From the NCBI GenBank assembly GCA_025463605.1, contig JAODAV010000003.1, forward strand, positions 56,834-120,833: 64,000 nt of DNA, read 5' to 3'. Below the pieces are notes generated by a model. The model was not told the DNA's origin. It saw only the letters and a list, made by a program, of their open reading frames with translations, and made no database searches. The translations under genes were made by a program, and so were the position numbers. Shown here piece by piece: positions 1 to 10,947 of this stretch; position 1 is the stretch's first letter, and each line of letters starts with the position of its first letter. This stretch comes from Rhodoglobus sp. (lineage in GTDB: Bacteria > Actinomycetota > Actinomycetes > Actinomycetales > Microbacteriaceae).

Positions 1-582
1 GAACTTGCCCTCGGTGAGGGCGCCACCGGCTCCCGCGACGTTGTGGCACATGGCGCAGTTGATGCGGAACAGCTCCGCGCCGACGGCGGCGTCGCCATCA
101 GCGTTGAGGTATTCCTCGTTCGGGAGGCCCGGGCCGGGTCCCTTTGACGCGACGAACGCGGCGAGCGCGAGAGTCTGCTCCTCGGTGAACTGCGGGGGCT
201 TCTCCTCCGCCTGCGGACCCGTCGCCGCGAGCGGCATGCGTCCGGTTCCGACCTGGAAGTCGACTGACGCAGCACCGACACCGATGAGGCTCGGAGCCTG
301 CGTCGTGCCCTGCAGGTTCATCCCGTGACAGGTTGCGCAGTTCGCGGCGAATAGCTTCGCGCCGTCTTCGACAACAGCTTGCGCGGCTGTGCTCGTCTCG
401 GCAGTCGCGCTCGTCGTGAAGAGCGCGTATGCGCCGCCGGTGCCGAGAAGTCCCACTGCGAGCAGCGCGACCGTGGCAAGCGGATGACGGCGACCTGCGG
501 CGCGCTCCCGGCGGGCGGTGGACGGTGACTTCTTCGCCATGCTGGGTTCGATTCCCCTGGTCTTCTTATCGGTGGCGGTCAT
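1..582 (-). CDS. qcrC: Cytochrome bc1 complex diheme cytochrome c subunit (partial, runs off the window start)
   Basis: Reverse translation [19 protein letters not shown]...; two CxxCH heme motifs (CATCHG, CAMCHN); N-terminal hydrophobic segment; adjacent to ctaE. A second in-frame Met is at 540. Confidence 0.88.
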   Translation of the reverse strand, partial: MTATDKKTRGIEPSMAKKSPSTARRERAAGRRHPLATVALLAVGLLGTGGAYALFTTSATAETSTAAQAVVEDGAKLFAANCATCHGMNLQGTTQAPSLIGVGAASVDFQVGTGRMPLAATGPQAEEKPPQFTEEQTLALAAFVASKGPGPGLPNEEYLNADGDAAVGAELFRINCAMCHNVAGAGGALTEGKF

Positions 583-1214
583 TTGAGAACGTAGATCACG
601 AGGAACAGGCCGATCCAGACGACGTCGACGAAGTGCCAGTAGTAGGAGACGACGATGGCGCTCGTCGCCTCTTTGTGACCGAAGTTCTTGACGGCGAACG
701 CGCGCCCGATCACGAGGAGGAAGGCGATAAGGCCACCCGTGACGTGGAGGCCGTGGAAGCCGGTGGTGATGTAGAAGGCGGAGCCGTACGAATCGCTCGA
801 GAGGCTCACATGCTCGCTCACGAGCTGCGCGTACTCGAAGATCTGACCGACGACGAACGTGGCGCCCATCGCGTAGGTCAGGTAGAACCACTCGACCATG
901 CCCCACTTCCAGAACTGCGCGAGGGTTCCGGTGCGATGCGCCTGGAGGCGCTCCGCCGCGAAGACTCCGGCCTGGCAGGTGAAGGAGGAGAGCACGAGGA
1001 TGATCGTGTTGATCAGGGAGTACGTCACGTTGAGCTTGGCGGTCTGCTCCGACCATAGCTCGGGCGATGTCGACTTGAGGGTGAAGTACATCGCGAAGAG
1101 CCCGGCGAAGAACATGACTTCGCTGCCGAGCCAGACGATGGTACCCACCGCCACGACGCTCGGGCGGTTGACGACAGGTGCTCCGATCGAGCGTGAGAGG
1201 GAGGCAGTGGTCAC
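579..1214 (-). CDS. ctaE: Cytochrome c oxidase subunit III
   Basis: Multi-helix protein with [25 protein letters not shown] and [17 protein letters not shown] start at 1214 preferred over the ORF start at 1253. Confidence 0.9.
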   Translation of the reverse strand: MTTASLSRSIGAPVVNRPSVVAVGTIVWLGSEVMFFAGLFAMYFTLKSTSPELWSEQTAKLNVTYSLINTIILVLSSFTCQAGVFAAERLQAHRTGTLAQFWKWGMVEWFYLTYAMGATFVVGQIFEYAQLVSEHVSLSSDSYGSAFYITTGFHGLHVTGGLIAFLLVIGRAFAVKNFGHKEATSAIVVSYYWHFVDVVWIGLFLVIYVLK

Positions 1215-1294
1215 CCCTCCATTATGGCCGATATCGAGTCGGCGTTTTCTCATTCCCCGGGCCAGTCGCTCCGCGGTCGGTAGGATTCTGGGTC

Positions 1295-2365
1295 ATGTCC
1301 CGTGAGCACACCTGGCCAAGCATTCTCGGCTCCCTCGTCGAGGGCAACGACCTGGCCATAAGCGAGGCCGAGTGGGCCATGCGCTCCGTCATGGCGGGGG
1401 AGGCTACCTCAGCCCAAATGGCCGGGCTGCTCGTGGCGCTGCGGGTCAAGGGCGAGACGGTTGACGAGATCGTGGGCTTCCGGGATGCCGTGCTCGCGAA
1501 TGCGCTGCCCCTCGACGTCGATCCCATGGTGCTCGACATCGTCGGCACGGGCGGTGACCCCTATGGGGCCGTGCTCAACATCTCCTCGATCGCCTCGATC
1601 GTCGCCGCTGCCGCGGGAGTTCCCGTGGTCAAGCACGGCAATCGCGGGGCCAGTTCGGCATCCGGCGCTTCCGACGTGCTCGCCGCCCTCGGTCTCAACC
1701 TCGACATCCCGCCCGCGAGAGTGGCCGAGGTGCTGGAGGAAGCGGGCATCACCTTCGCGTTCGCGGCACTCTTCCATCCCGGCTTCCGGCACGCCGGTCC
1801 CACGCGCAAGGAGCTCGGCATCTCGACGCTCTTCAACGTGCTCGGCCCGCTCTGCAACCCGGCGCGGCCCGAAGCATCGGCGGTCGGCGTCGCGAGTCTC
1901 GAGCGCGTGCCTCTCGTTGTCGGGGTGTTCCGCACCCGCGGCGCCACCGCGCTCGTGTACCGCGGCGATGACGGCATCGACAAACTCACGACCACCGGTC
2001 ACAGCCATATCTGGGAAGTGTCGCGAGGATTCGTCACCGAGCATGATCTCGATCCGGCCGACCTCGGCATCCCGCGGGCGGACATCGAGGACCTGCTGGG
2101 CGCGGACCCCGACCACAACGCGAACGTTGCCCGAGGCGTGCTGGCGGGGGAGCGTGGACCTGTGCGGGACATCGTGCTGCTCAACGCGGCAGCGGGCCTC
2201 ACGGCGTTCGAACTCGCGAAAGACCCCGAGCTGTTGCAGGAGCCCATCGTGGCGAGGCTGGCCGCGCAGTTCGAGCGCGCGGCGGCGGTCGTCGACTCAG
2301 GTCTCGCGGCGCAGAAGCTCGACGACTGGGTCGCTGCGACCAATCGCCCGTCGGTGTCGCCTTAG
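1295..2365 (+). CDS. trpD: Anthranilate phosphoribosyltransferase
   Basis: [25 protein letters not shown] and [22 protein letters not shown] motifs. Confidence 0.95.
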   Translation: MSREHTWPSILGSLVEGNDLAISEAEWAMRSVMAGEATSAQMAGLLVALRVKGETVDEIVGFRDAVLANALPLDVDPMVLDIVGTGGDPYGAVLNISSIASIVAAAAGVPVVKHGNRGASSASGASDVLAALGLNLDIPPARVAEVLEEAGITFAFAALFHPGFRHAGPTRKELGISTLFNVLGPLCNPARPEASAVGVASLERVPLVVGVFRTRGATALVYRGDDGIDKLTTTGHSHIWEVSRGFVTEHDLDPADLGIPRADIEDLLGADPDHNANVARGVLAGERGPVRDIVLLNAAAGLTAFELAKDPELLQEPIVARLAAQFERAAAVVDSGLAAQKLDDWVAATNRPSVSP

Positions 2366-3897
2366 TCCGTATCGTCGTCGACCCAGTCGAGGGTCTTCGT
2401 CACGGCCTTCCGCCAGTTGCGCAGCAGCCGGTCGCGCCGCTCCGGTTCGATCGTCGGGAGCCACCGCTTGTCCTCCTGCCAGTGGGAGCGCAGCTCGTCT
2501 CGGTCCTTCCAGAAGCCGACCGCGAGGCCAGCGGCATACGCGGCTCCCAGAGCGGTGGTCTCGGCGACGACCGGGCGGATGACCGGCACGTCGAGGATGT
2601 CCGCCTGGAACTGCATTAGCTCGTCATTGCCCACCATCCCGCCGTCGACTTTGAGCTCCTCGAGAGCGACCCCCGTGTCCGCCGTGACGGCGTCGAGCAC
2701 CTCCCGGGTCTGGAACGCGGTCGCCTCCAGCGCGGCACGAGCTATGTGTCCGCGGTTGGCGAAACGAGTGAGGCCGAGGATGGCGCCACGGGCATCCGGT
2801 CGCCAGTGAGGGGCGAAGAGACCCGAGAAGGCGGGCACGAAGTAGACGCCCCCGTTGTCGTCGACGCTTCGGGCGAGCTTCTCGATCTCGGGCGCGCTGG
2901 AGATGATCCCGAGGTTGTCGCGCAACCACTGCACGAGCGAACCCGTGACGGCGATCGAGCCCTCGAGCGCGTAGCGCGGAGCCTCGTCGCCGAGCTTGTA
3001 CGCCACGGTCGTGAGCAGGCCGTTCTTCGAGTGCACGATATCTTCGCCCGTATTGACGATGAGAAAGTTGCCGGTTCCGTAGGTGTTCTTCGATTCACCG
3101 GCGTCGAAGGCGGCTTGCCCGAACGTCGCCGACTGCTGGTCGCCGAGGATGCCCGCGACGGGCACTTCGCGCAGCAGGCTCGAAGGCTCGATGAGCCCGT
3201 ACACCTCTGAGGAACTGCGGATCTCGGGGAGCATCGAAGCCGGCACTCCGAATGCAGCGAGGATCTCTTCGTCCCACTGGAGCGACTCGAGGCCCATGAA
3301 GAGGGTGCGGCTCGCGTTCGTTACGTCGGTGGCATGGACGCCGCCATCCGCACCCCCGGTGAGATTCCACAGCACCCACGTGTCGGTCGTTCCGAAGGCG
3401 AGTTCGCCCGCCTCGGCCCGCTCGCGCGCGCCATCGACGTTCTCGAGAATCCACGCGATCTTGGTGCCGGAGAAGTAGGTGGCCAGCGGCAGGCCGACCT
3501 TCTTCGTGAAGCGCGCGAGGTCGCCGTCAGCGATTCGGTCGACGATCGACTGCGTGCGGGTGTCCTGCCAGACGATCGCGTTGTACACGGGTTCGCCTGT
3601 CGCGCGATCCCAGACGACGGTCGTCTCGCGCTGGTTGGTGATGCCCACGGCTGCGATGTCGTGGCGTGTCACGTCGGCCTTGGCCAGCGCTTGACCGATG
3701 GCCTCGCGCGTGTGGTGCCAGATCTCGAGGGGGTCGTGTTCGACCCATCCGGCTCGCGGGAAGATCTGCTTGTGCTCGAGCTGGCCGGTCGACACCACCG
3801 AGCCGGCGTGGTCGAAGATGATCGCTCGCGTGCTCGTCGTGCCCTGGTCTATCGCAAGCACGAAGCGGGCGTTCGCGGCGCCGTCGGTGTTGTGCAC
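2362..3897 (-). CDS. glpK: Glycerol kinase
   Basis: FGGY kinase; [49 protein letters not shown]. Confidence 0.96.
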   Translation of the reverse strand: MHNTDGAANARFVLAIDQGTTSTRAIIFDHAGSVVSTGQLEHKQIFPRAGWVEHDPLEIWHHTREAIGQALAKADVTRHDIAAVGITNQRETTVVWDRATGEPVYNAIVWQDTRTQSIVDRIADGDLARFTKKVGLPLATYFSGTKIAWILENVDGARERAEAGELAFGTTDTWVLWNLTGGADGGVHATDVTNASRTLFMGLESLQWDEEILAAFGVPASMLPEIRSSSEVYGLIEPSSLLREVPVAGILGDQQSATFGQAAFDAGESKNTYGTGNFLIVNTGEDIVHSKNGLLTTVAYKLGDEAPRYALEGSIAVTGSLVQWLRDNLGIISSAPEIEKLARSVDDNGGVYFVPAFSGLFAPHWRPDARGAILGLTRFANRGHIARAALEATAFQTREVLDAVTADTGVALEELKVDGGMVGNDELMQFQADILDVPVIRPVVAETTALGAAYAAGLAVGFWKDRDELRSHWQEDKRWLPTIEPERRDRLLRNWRKAVTKTLDWVDDDTD

Positions 3898-3902
3898 GAG
3901 CC

Positions 3903-5171
3903 CTATCCTGCCCGAGTGACGGAATCGATCCCCAGCTCGGCGGCAGACCGGTGCCCGCTCAGGCCGAGCACGAGATCGAATTCGGCGATGATGTTGCGCA
4001 GCACGGCCTCGGCTCCCGCAGATCCTGCCACCGCGAGACCGTAGGCGTACGGCCGGCCCACCAGCACGGCGGTGGCGCCGAGAGCAAGTGCCTTGAACAC
4101 GTCAGAACCAGAGCGCACCCCGCTGTCGAAGAGCACGGGCATCCTGCCGCCCACGCGCTCGGCGATCGCCGGGAGCGCGTCGAGGGAACCGATCGCGCCA
4201 TCGATCTGGCGGCCGGCATGGTTGCTGACCACGATCCCGTCGATGCCGTGGTCGAGAGCGAGCGCGGCGTCATCCGGGTGCTGGATTCCCTTGAGCAGGA
4301 TGGGGAGCGACGTGCGCTCTCGCAGAAAGCTGAGGTTTGCCCACGTAAGCGAGGACCGCGAGAAGACGTCGAGGAAGGTCTCGACGGCAGCGCGAGGTTC
4401 GGCAGAGCGGAGTGTTCCGCCGGGGTAGTTGCGCGTCATGTCGAGGAGCGTGCGGACGGTAGCGGCGGTGATGCGGGGTTTCGAGGCCGGGGGAGCGGGG
4501 TTGGCGACGCGCTCGGCGACGAGTTGGCGGAACACCGGATCGCTCGTGTACTGCGCGATGCCCTGTCCGTGGATGAAAGGGAGGTAGGCGACGTCGAGGT
4601 CGCGGGGGCGCCAACCCAGCATGTGGGTGTCGAGCGTGACCACGATCGCCTGGGCGTCGGAGTTCTCGGCGCGCTCGACGAAGCTCGCGACGAGGTCGTC
4701 CGAGCTGCTCCAATAGAGCTGGAACCACCGCGGGGAGCCGCCCATCGCGAGCGCGACCTTCTCCATGGGCACGGAGGCCTGGCTCGACAGCACGTACGGA
4801 ATGCCGAGCGAGGATGCGGCTCGGGCGATCCCCAGGTCGGCGTCGCGGTGCACGAGCTCGAGCACGCCCACCGGCGCCGCAATCACGGGGGAGGGGTAGC
4901 GGTGCCCGAAGATTTCGACGCTGAGGTCGCGTTCGGAAACGTCTCGCAGCACCCTCGGCACGATGCTCCAGCGGTCGAGGGCACGGCGGTTGTTCGCGGC
5001 GGTGACTTCCGAGCCGCTGGATCCTGCGACGTACGCCCAGGCGGCGGTCGACATCGCGCGCTTCGCGGCCCGCTCCAGGTCGCCCCAGCCCACCGGCACG
5101 ACCGGGGCCCTGCCGGTGGCGCCGTCGCGGTAGATGGAGGACTGGGTGTCCCGCCCGAAGCTGACCGGCAT
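3903..5171 (-). CDS. FMN-dependent alpha-hydroxy-acid oxidase (lactate 2-monooxygenase-like)
   Basis: [39 protein letters not shown]-terminus [17 protein letters not shown]. Confidence 0.85.
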   Translation of the reverse strand: MPVSFGRDTQSSIYRDGATGRAPVVPVGWGDLERAAKRAMSTAAWAYVAGSSGSEVTAANNRRALDRWSIVPRVLRDVSERDLSVEIFGHRYPSPVIAAPVGVLELVHRDADLGIARAASSLGIPYVLSSQASVPMEKVALAMGGSPRWFQLYWSSSDDLVASFVERAENSDAQAIVVTLDTHMLGWRPRDLDVAYLPFIHGQGIAQYTSDPVFRQLVAERVANPAPPASKPRITAATVRTLLDMTRNYPGGTLRSAEPRAAVETFLDVFSRSSLTWANLSFLRERTSLPILLKGIQHPDDAALALDHGIDGIVVSNHAGRQIDGAIGSLDALPAIAERVGGRMPVLFDSGVRSGSDVFKALALGATAVLVGRPYAYGLAVAGSAGAEAVLRNIIAEFDLVLGLSGHRSAAELGIDSVTRAG

Positions 5172-5196
5172 CCGTGGCTCCTTTGCTCTGGTCTGA

Positions 5197-6732
<1,536 letters not shown>

Positions 6733-6747
6733 CGCGACGCTCAGGAG

Positions 6748-6963
6748 CTAGTGGGGGAGCGGCCCCCGTGTGTACACTGTACACATGGCCGCGAAGCGAT
6801 CGAGGAGTTCGCCGCGCCCGCGCAGCAACTCGACCACGCCGGTCGTGATCGCGCGGTCCGGGGTGAGCTCGCCGGAGATGAGCAGGCGGATGTCCGGACC
6901 CGCGGCGAACACGAGGTCGGCCAGTCCGTCGCCGCGCGTCACGTCGAGGGTGGAGCCATGCAC
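6748..6963 (-). pseudogene. Remnant of an SCP2-like C-terminal domain, as found at the end of HxlR or maleylpyruvate-isomerase-like proteins
   Basis: 71-aa ORF ...VFAAGPDIRLLISGELTPDRAITTGVVELLRGRGELLDRFAAM; resembles only the C-terminal part of such domains. Confidence 0.4.
6770..6784. promoter_or_regulatory. Perfect palindrome GTGTACA-C-TGTACAC, operator-like
   Basis: 7-bp inverted repeat with 1-nt spacer, immediately 5' of an ATG at 6785. Confidence 0.4.
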
Positions 6964-6986
6964 CCGGTAGTCCTCTATGGGCGCAG

Positions 6987-7463
6987 CTAGTCGAGTTGAA
7001 GGATCAACTCGACCACCCGCTCTCCGCGCCCGGGGGCGAAATCGCTCTGTTCGTTGATCACGACGAAGCCCGCCTTCTGCAACACACGGAGCGATCCAAG
7101 GTTGTCTGACACGGCCCGAGCTCGCAGCGGGCGCTCGGGAGTCTCCTCGATCAGAAGACTGAGCGCCTTGCTTGCGATCCCGCGGCCCCAGTGCTCGCGG
7201 TCAACCCAGTAGGTGACTTCCAGGATGCCGTCATCGGGGTAGGTCGCCGCGTTGCCGACGACCTCTCCATCGAGCACGACCGTGCGATTGACGACCCGTG
7301 GGTTCGCCCGGACGCGCGCCCAATGAGCGTAGAAGGCGCTGCGGTCGTCGGGGTCGTCGGGGGTGAACGCCGCCATGCGTACCGCCTCGGGGTCACGCTG
7401 GAACTCGAAAAAGCGATCCAGGTCGCTGTCGATGACCGGCCGGATGCTGACGTCGACGCTCAT
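6987..7463 (-). CDS. GNAT family N-acetyltransferase (RimJ-like)
   Basis: TYWVDREHWGRGIASKALSLLI, RARAVSDNLGSLRVLQKAGF. Confidence 0.85.
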   Translation of the reverse strand: MSVDVSIRPVIDSDLDRFFEFQRDPEAVRMAAFTPDDPDDRSAFYAHWARVRANPRVVNRTVVLDGEVVGNAATYPDDGILEVTYWVDREHWGRGIASKALSLLIEETPERPLRARAVSDNLGSLRVLQKAGFVVINEQSDFAPGRGERVVELILQLD

Positions 7464-7660
7464 TTTCCCGGACGCATCCGGCTCAGGCCTGCTGGTTCGC
7501 GACGGCCTTGGGTGGCGGCGACCGGGTCCATCCATCCGAACTCGAGGATGTTGCCGTTGTGATCCGACATTGCCGGGTTGATGGCGAAGCCGATCGCCGT
7601 GTAGAACGCCTTCGAGCGCTCCAGGTCGGTCGCCGGCAGGTTGACGAACATTGCGGTCAT
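7460..7660 (-). pseudogene. Internally shortened VOC/glyoxalase-family protein
   Basis: MTAMFVNLPATDLERSKAFYTAIGFAINPAMSDHNGNILEFGWMDPVAATQG: the N-terminal betaalpha segment is joined directly to the C-terminal DG-xx-E-x-x-WMDP end; the middle of the fold is absent. Confidence 0.7.
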
Positions 7661-7700
7661 GGTGGTCTCTTTCTCGTGGGTCCGATACGTCGACCCAGTC

Positions 7701-7722
7701 GATACTTGCAAAAACAAGTATC
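7701..7722. promoter_or_regulatory. Palindromic operator GATACTTG-CAAAAA-CAAGTATC
   Basis: Perfect 8-bp inverted repeat with 6-nt spacer, about 40 bp upstream of the shortened VOC start. Confidence 0.55.
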
Positions 7723-7945
7723 GCGTCAAGAGCCCGAATCCCGGCTGGCAGTGGGGGAGTTACCCGTTTTGTGGTCGCCCCGCCGAGTCCAAACCGGTAG
7801 AGTTCTCGGCGAACGTGACACGATTCGAGGAGGTGAGCCCGATGCACACACTGTCCACTCTGGGCGCTCCTTCGAGTTCACGATCGCGCGACTGACGTAG
7901 CCGTCGCGGGGAGCGCTTGCCAAGCACTCTCAGAAAGTTACGACT

Positions 7946-8884
7946 ATGAATCATTCACTTCAGCACAACTCGGAGACGACCTCTAACGACGTCTCGGACC
8001 ACCCCGCAGGCACCGCCTTGGTTCTCGCCGGTGCCGGCGCAGCGGGCAACGCGTGGCAGCTCGGTCTCATCGCCGGCTTGTGCGATGCCGGGCTCGATCT
8101 CACCGAGGCCGATCTGATCATCGGGACCTCGGCAGGATCGACGGTGGCTGCCCAGATCACCAGCGGGAAACGGCCCGCCGAACTGTATGCCGCCATCCTC
8201 GCCGAAGTGCTACCGCCTCAGGCCGGCAACGCCGGATCGGGCCGGGGGCGCGCTCCGCACCTCTCGGGGCCGAACTACATGGAGTGGTCGGACAACCTCA
8301 TCGCGTCCTCCGAGGATGCGTCCGACATGCGCCGCAAGTTCGGTGCGGCGGCACTCGAAAAGGATGCGTCCGACGGCTCGGGAGAGAACCGCTGGCGCGA
8401 TATCGTTGCGGCTCGCCTTCCCAACCATGACTGGCCGCAACAGCGGGTTCTGATCCCGGCGGTCGATGCACGTACCGGGGAACCGGTCGTGTTCGACCGC
8501 CACAGCGGAATCGATCTGGTGGACGCCGTCGCCGCCAGCACCTCGGCGATGACGCCCTACCGCATCGGCGAGAACCGATACATCAACGGGGGCTATCGAC
8601 GCAGCTCGAACGCCGACCTGGCGGCTGGATACGGCCGGGTGCTGGTGCTTGAGCCATTCGGCGGCAGGTCCCGGCAGCCGCTGGACTGGGGCATGGATCT
8701 GGCAACCCAGGTCGCCGAACTGCGCGCAGGGGGCAGCGCGGTCGAGACCGTCTTTCCGGATGCCGGCGCGGGTGACGTGTTCAATGCCAATGCGTTGGAT
8801 CCGTCAACGCGTCGGCCGGCCGCGCGAGGAGGCTACGACCAAGGCCGAGCCCTCGCGGAGCAGCTCGCCGAATTCTGGCGCTGA
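7946..8884 (+). CDS. Patatin-like phospholipase family protein
   Basis: LVLAGAGAAGNAWQLGLIAGL, nucleophile elbow GTSAGS, C-terminal ING-GYR. Confidence 0.85.
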   Translation: MNHSLQHNSETTSNDVSDHPAGTALVLAGAGAAGNAWQLGLIAGLCDAGLDLTEADLIIGTSAGSTVAAQITSGKRPAELYAAILAEVLPPQAGNAGSGRGRAPHLSGPNYMEWSDNLIASSEDASDMRRKFGAAALEKDASDGSGENRWRDIVAARLPNHDWPQQRVLIPAVDARTGEPVVFDRHSGIDLVDAVAASTSAMTPYRIGENRYINGGYRRSSNADLAAGYGRVLVLEPFGGRSRQPLDWGMDLATQVAELRAGGSAVETVFPDAGAGDVFNANALDPSTRRPAARGGYDQGRALAEQLAEFWR

Positions 8885-9379
8885 CGCCCCTGATGTCGGG
8901 TCGGATGCCGCGGAGTAGGCGGCGTCGAGGCGCTCGAGCGGTCCCGGACCGTCGTGTGGCTTCGGCGGGGCGCCGAGGTGGCGGGCGCGGAGCTCGTCCA
9001 TGAGCTCCTCGACGAACGCCGCACCCTCATCGCGTATGAGCTGCTGCCGGGCCCGGAGTCCGTCGCTGCCGGGGCGCCAGTCGAGGCCCCAGTTGCCGAG
9101 GGCATAGATGATCGGCAGGGTCTGGATGCCGGCTTCAGTGAGGCTGTAGCGGGCGCGCTGCCCTCGGGCGGCCGTGCCGCGGGTGAGGATGCCCGCATCG
9201 ACGAGCCGAACGAGACGATCGGCGAGGATGTTCGAAGCGATGCCCTCGGTGGATCCGGTGAGCAGCGCGCGGAAATAGCGACGGTCGCTGAAGATGACAT
9301 CGTTCAGAATAAGCAACGACCAGCGGTCTCCGAGCACCTCGACGGCGGCGTTGACCGGGCCCCCGGAACGTTGTTCCAC
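8804..9379 (-). CDS. HxlR family winged-helix transcriptional regulator
   Basis: AAVEVLGDRWSLLILNDVIFSDRRYFRALL...ILADRLVRLVDAGIL...YSLTEAG. The 3' end overlaps the convergent patatin gene by about 80 bp. Confidence 0.88.
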   Translation of the reverse strand: MEQRSGGPVNAAVEVLGDRWSLLILNDVIFSDRRYFRALLTGSTEGIASNILADRLVRLVDAGILTRGTAARGQRARYSLTEAGIQTLPIIYALGNWGLDWRPGSDGLRARQQLIRDEGAAFVEELMDELRARHLGAPPKPHDGPGPLERLDAAYSAASDPTSGASAPEFGELLREGSALVVASSRGRPTR

Positions 9380-9412
9380 GATTCCTCCTTGACAGCTACT
9401 TCGCACTCAATA

Positions 9413-9437
9413 TAGTAGTTGCAGACTGCAATCACTA
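9413..9437. promoter_or_regulatory. Imperfect palindrome TAGTAGTTGCAG-A-CTGCAATCACTA between divergent hxlR-like and RibD_C genes
   Basis: 12-bp arms with 10/12 pairing and a 1-nt spacer, in a divergent intergenic region. Confidence 0.6.
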
Positions 9438-9453
9438 ATGGGAAGAGGCGCTG

Positions 9454-10044
9454 ATGGGCCGGTTTGTCTACGGGATGAACGTGTCCCTCGACCTGCGCAT
9501 CGAGCAGGTCCCTGGGGACAACGGTGCAGGGGAGTGGTTGCGCATCGACGAGGACCTGCACCGCGAGTGGAACGCCCTGGACCAGGCGCTCGCGCTCCTC
9601 GTCCAGGGTCGGGTCGTTTACGAGCTCATGGAGGAGTACTGGCCGCGGGCGCGCGAGGACGCATCGCTGCCGGACTACATGCGTGAGTACGCGGAGATGT
9701 GGACGGCCAAACCCAAGGTGCTCGTCTCCCGCACCCGACAGAGCGCCGATCACAACACACGGATCATCGGCGGAGACGACGCGATCGAGCATCTCGCCGC
9801 CCTACGGGCGGAGACCGACGGCGCGATCGGTGTGGGCGGCGCCACGCTCGCCACGCAACTGCTTCGGGTGGGGCTGCTCGACGAGCTGGTGCTTGCCACC
9901 CATCCCGCGATCCTCGGCTTCGGCAGGCCGCTGTTTGACGACTACGACGTGCCGATCGAACTCGACTTGCTTGAGCAGAAATCGTTCGAATCGGGCGTCA
10001 CGATGCACCACTACGCCATCCGCAATGACAGCGAGGTGCGCTGA
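9454..10044 (+). CDS. Dihydrofolate reductase family protein (RibD C-terminal-like)
   Basis: MGRFVYGMNVSLDLRIE...GGATLATQLLRVGLLDELVLATHPAILGFGRPLF. Confidence 0.85.
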   Translation: MGRFVYGMNVSLDLRIEQVPGDNGAGEWLRIDEDLHREWNALDQALALLVQGRVVYELMEEYWPRAREDASLPDYMREYAEMWTAKPKVLVSRTRQSADHNTRIIGGDDAIEHLAALRAETDGAIGVGGATLATQLLRVGLLDELVLATHPAILGFGRPLFDDYDVPIELDLLEQKSFESGVTMHHYAIRNDSEVR

Positions 10045-10050
10045 TGCTGA

Positions 10051-10293
10051 GGCAGGTCGCGGAGGGTCGTCATCCCCGGCCACGGGTCCATCGGCGCCGC
10101 CGATGAACTACACGCACGGATCGATCAGGACCGCGCGTACGTCCAGGCCTTGCGCGACAGTCAGGATCCTAGCGACCCGCGAGTCGGTGCGTCGGCCAAG
10201 CCCGGTTGGGAATGGTTGGGCGACGTGCACGCAGGGCAACTGCAACATCTCGCCCAGCGAAGCGAGCGCGACAGGACGCCCGACCTCCCGTAG
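10051..10293 (+). pseudogene. C-terminal remnant of an MBL-fold metallo-hydrolase
   Basis: Frame +1 after a TGA at 10048 reads GRSRRVVIPGHGSIGAADELHARIDQDRAYVQALRDSQDPSDPRVGASAKPGWEWLGDVHAGQLQHLAQRSERDRTPDLP*; no in-frame start codon upstream. Not in the supplied ORF track. Confidence 0.55.
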
Positions 10294-10429
10294 ACGGCTT
10301 TAGGAGGACGTTTAGTCCACCTCGGGGGAGCTATCCGGTTTGTAGCCTGTTGCAGAAAACGCGAATGGTGTGATTGCCACTTGACATAATCGGCATTATC
10401 GGAGGGGCCAAAATGACCCGAAAACCGGC

Positions 10430-10900
10430 CTACCGCGTCGCCAGGTACCGTCTGATCGCCTCGAACGCCGTTTCGTGATCGATCGCGTCGGGCTCACCGG
10501 ACATCGTGAGCGTGCCGACGATCTCGCCATCGACCCGCAGCGGGATCGAGCCGCCATGAGCCTTCAGGACGTCGTGATCGAGATCGAGTTCGGTGAATTC
10601 GGTGCCCGCCTCGACGTGCCGCATCTTCACGAGCAGCGAGGGCTCACCGAAGTGCATGGCCACGGCGGCCTTTCCGGCGAGCCAGGGATCGTTGCCCGGG
10701 CCGGTGCGCTTGAGCTTCGCACGGAATACAAGATCGCCGCCCAGCACGATGTCGACCGCAAGGCTTACATCCCATTCCCGGATGACTTCGACGGCAACGA
10801 GCCCCAGGTCGACGGCGTCATCGTTCGTAAGGCTCGGCAGCTGGACCGCTGCGTGCTCCTCGAGTTCGGCGACCGTGTATTCGTGCACTTCTCTTGACAT
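10430..10900 (-). CDS. Heme-degrading domain-containing protein (UPF0303/HbpS-GlcG-like)
   Basis: ...GNDPWLAGKAAVAMHFGEPSLLV...HGGSIPLRVDGEIVGTLTMSGEPDAIDHE. Confidence 0.82.
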   Translation of the reverse strand: MSREVHEYTVAELEEHAAVQLPSLTNDDAVDLGLVAVEVIREWDVSLAVDIVLGGDLVFRAKLKRTGPGNDPWLAGKAAVAMHFGEPSLLVKMRHVEAGTEFTELDLDHDVLKAHGGSIPLRVDGEIVGTLTMSGEPDAIDHETAFEAIRRYLATR

Positions 10901-10947
10901 GATTAATCCTTACTAAATGGAACGGATAGAGCGGAAACGGACGAATA

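Noticed and set aside
6753-6767. GGGGG-AGCGG-CCCCC as the argG terminator
   Set aside because: Only a 5-bp stem; could be chance in high-GC DNA.
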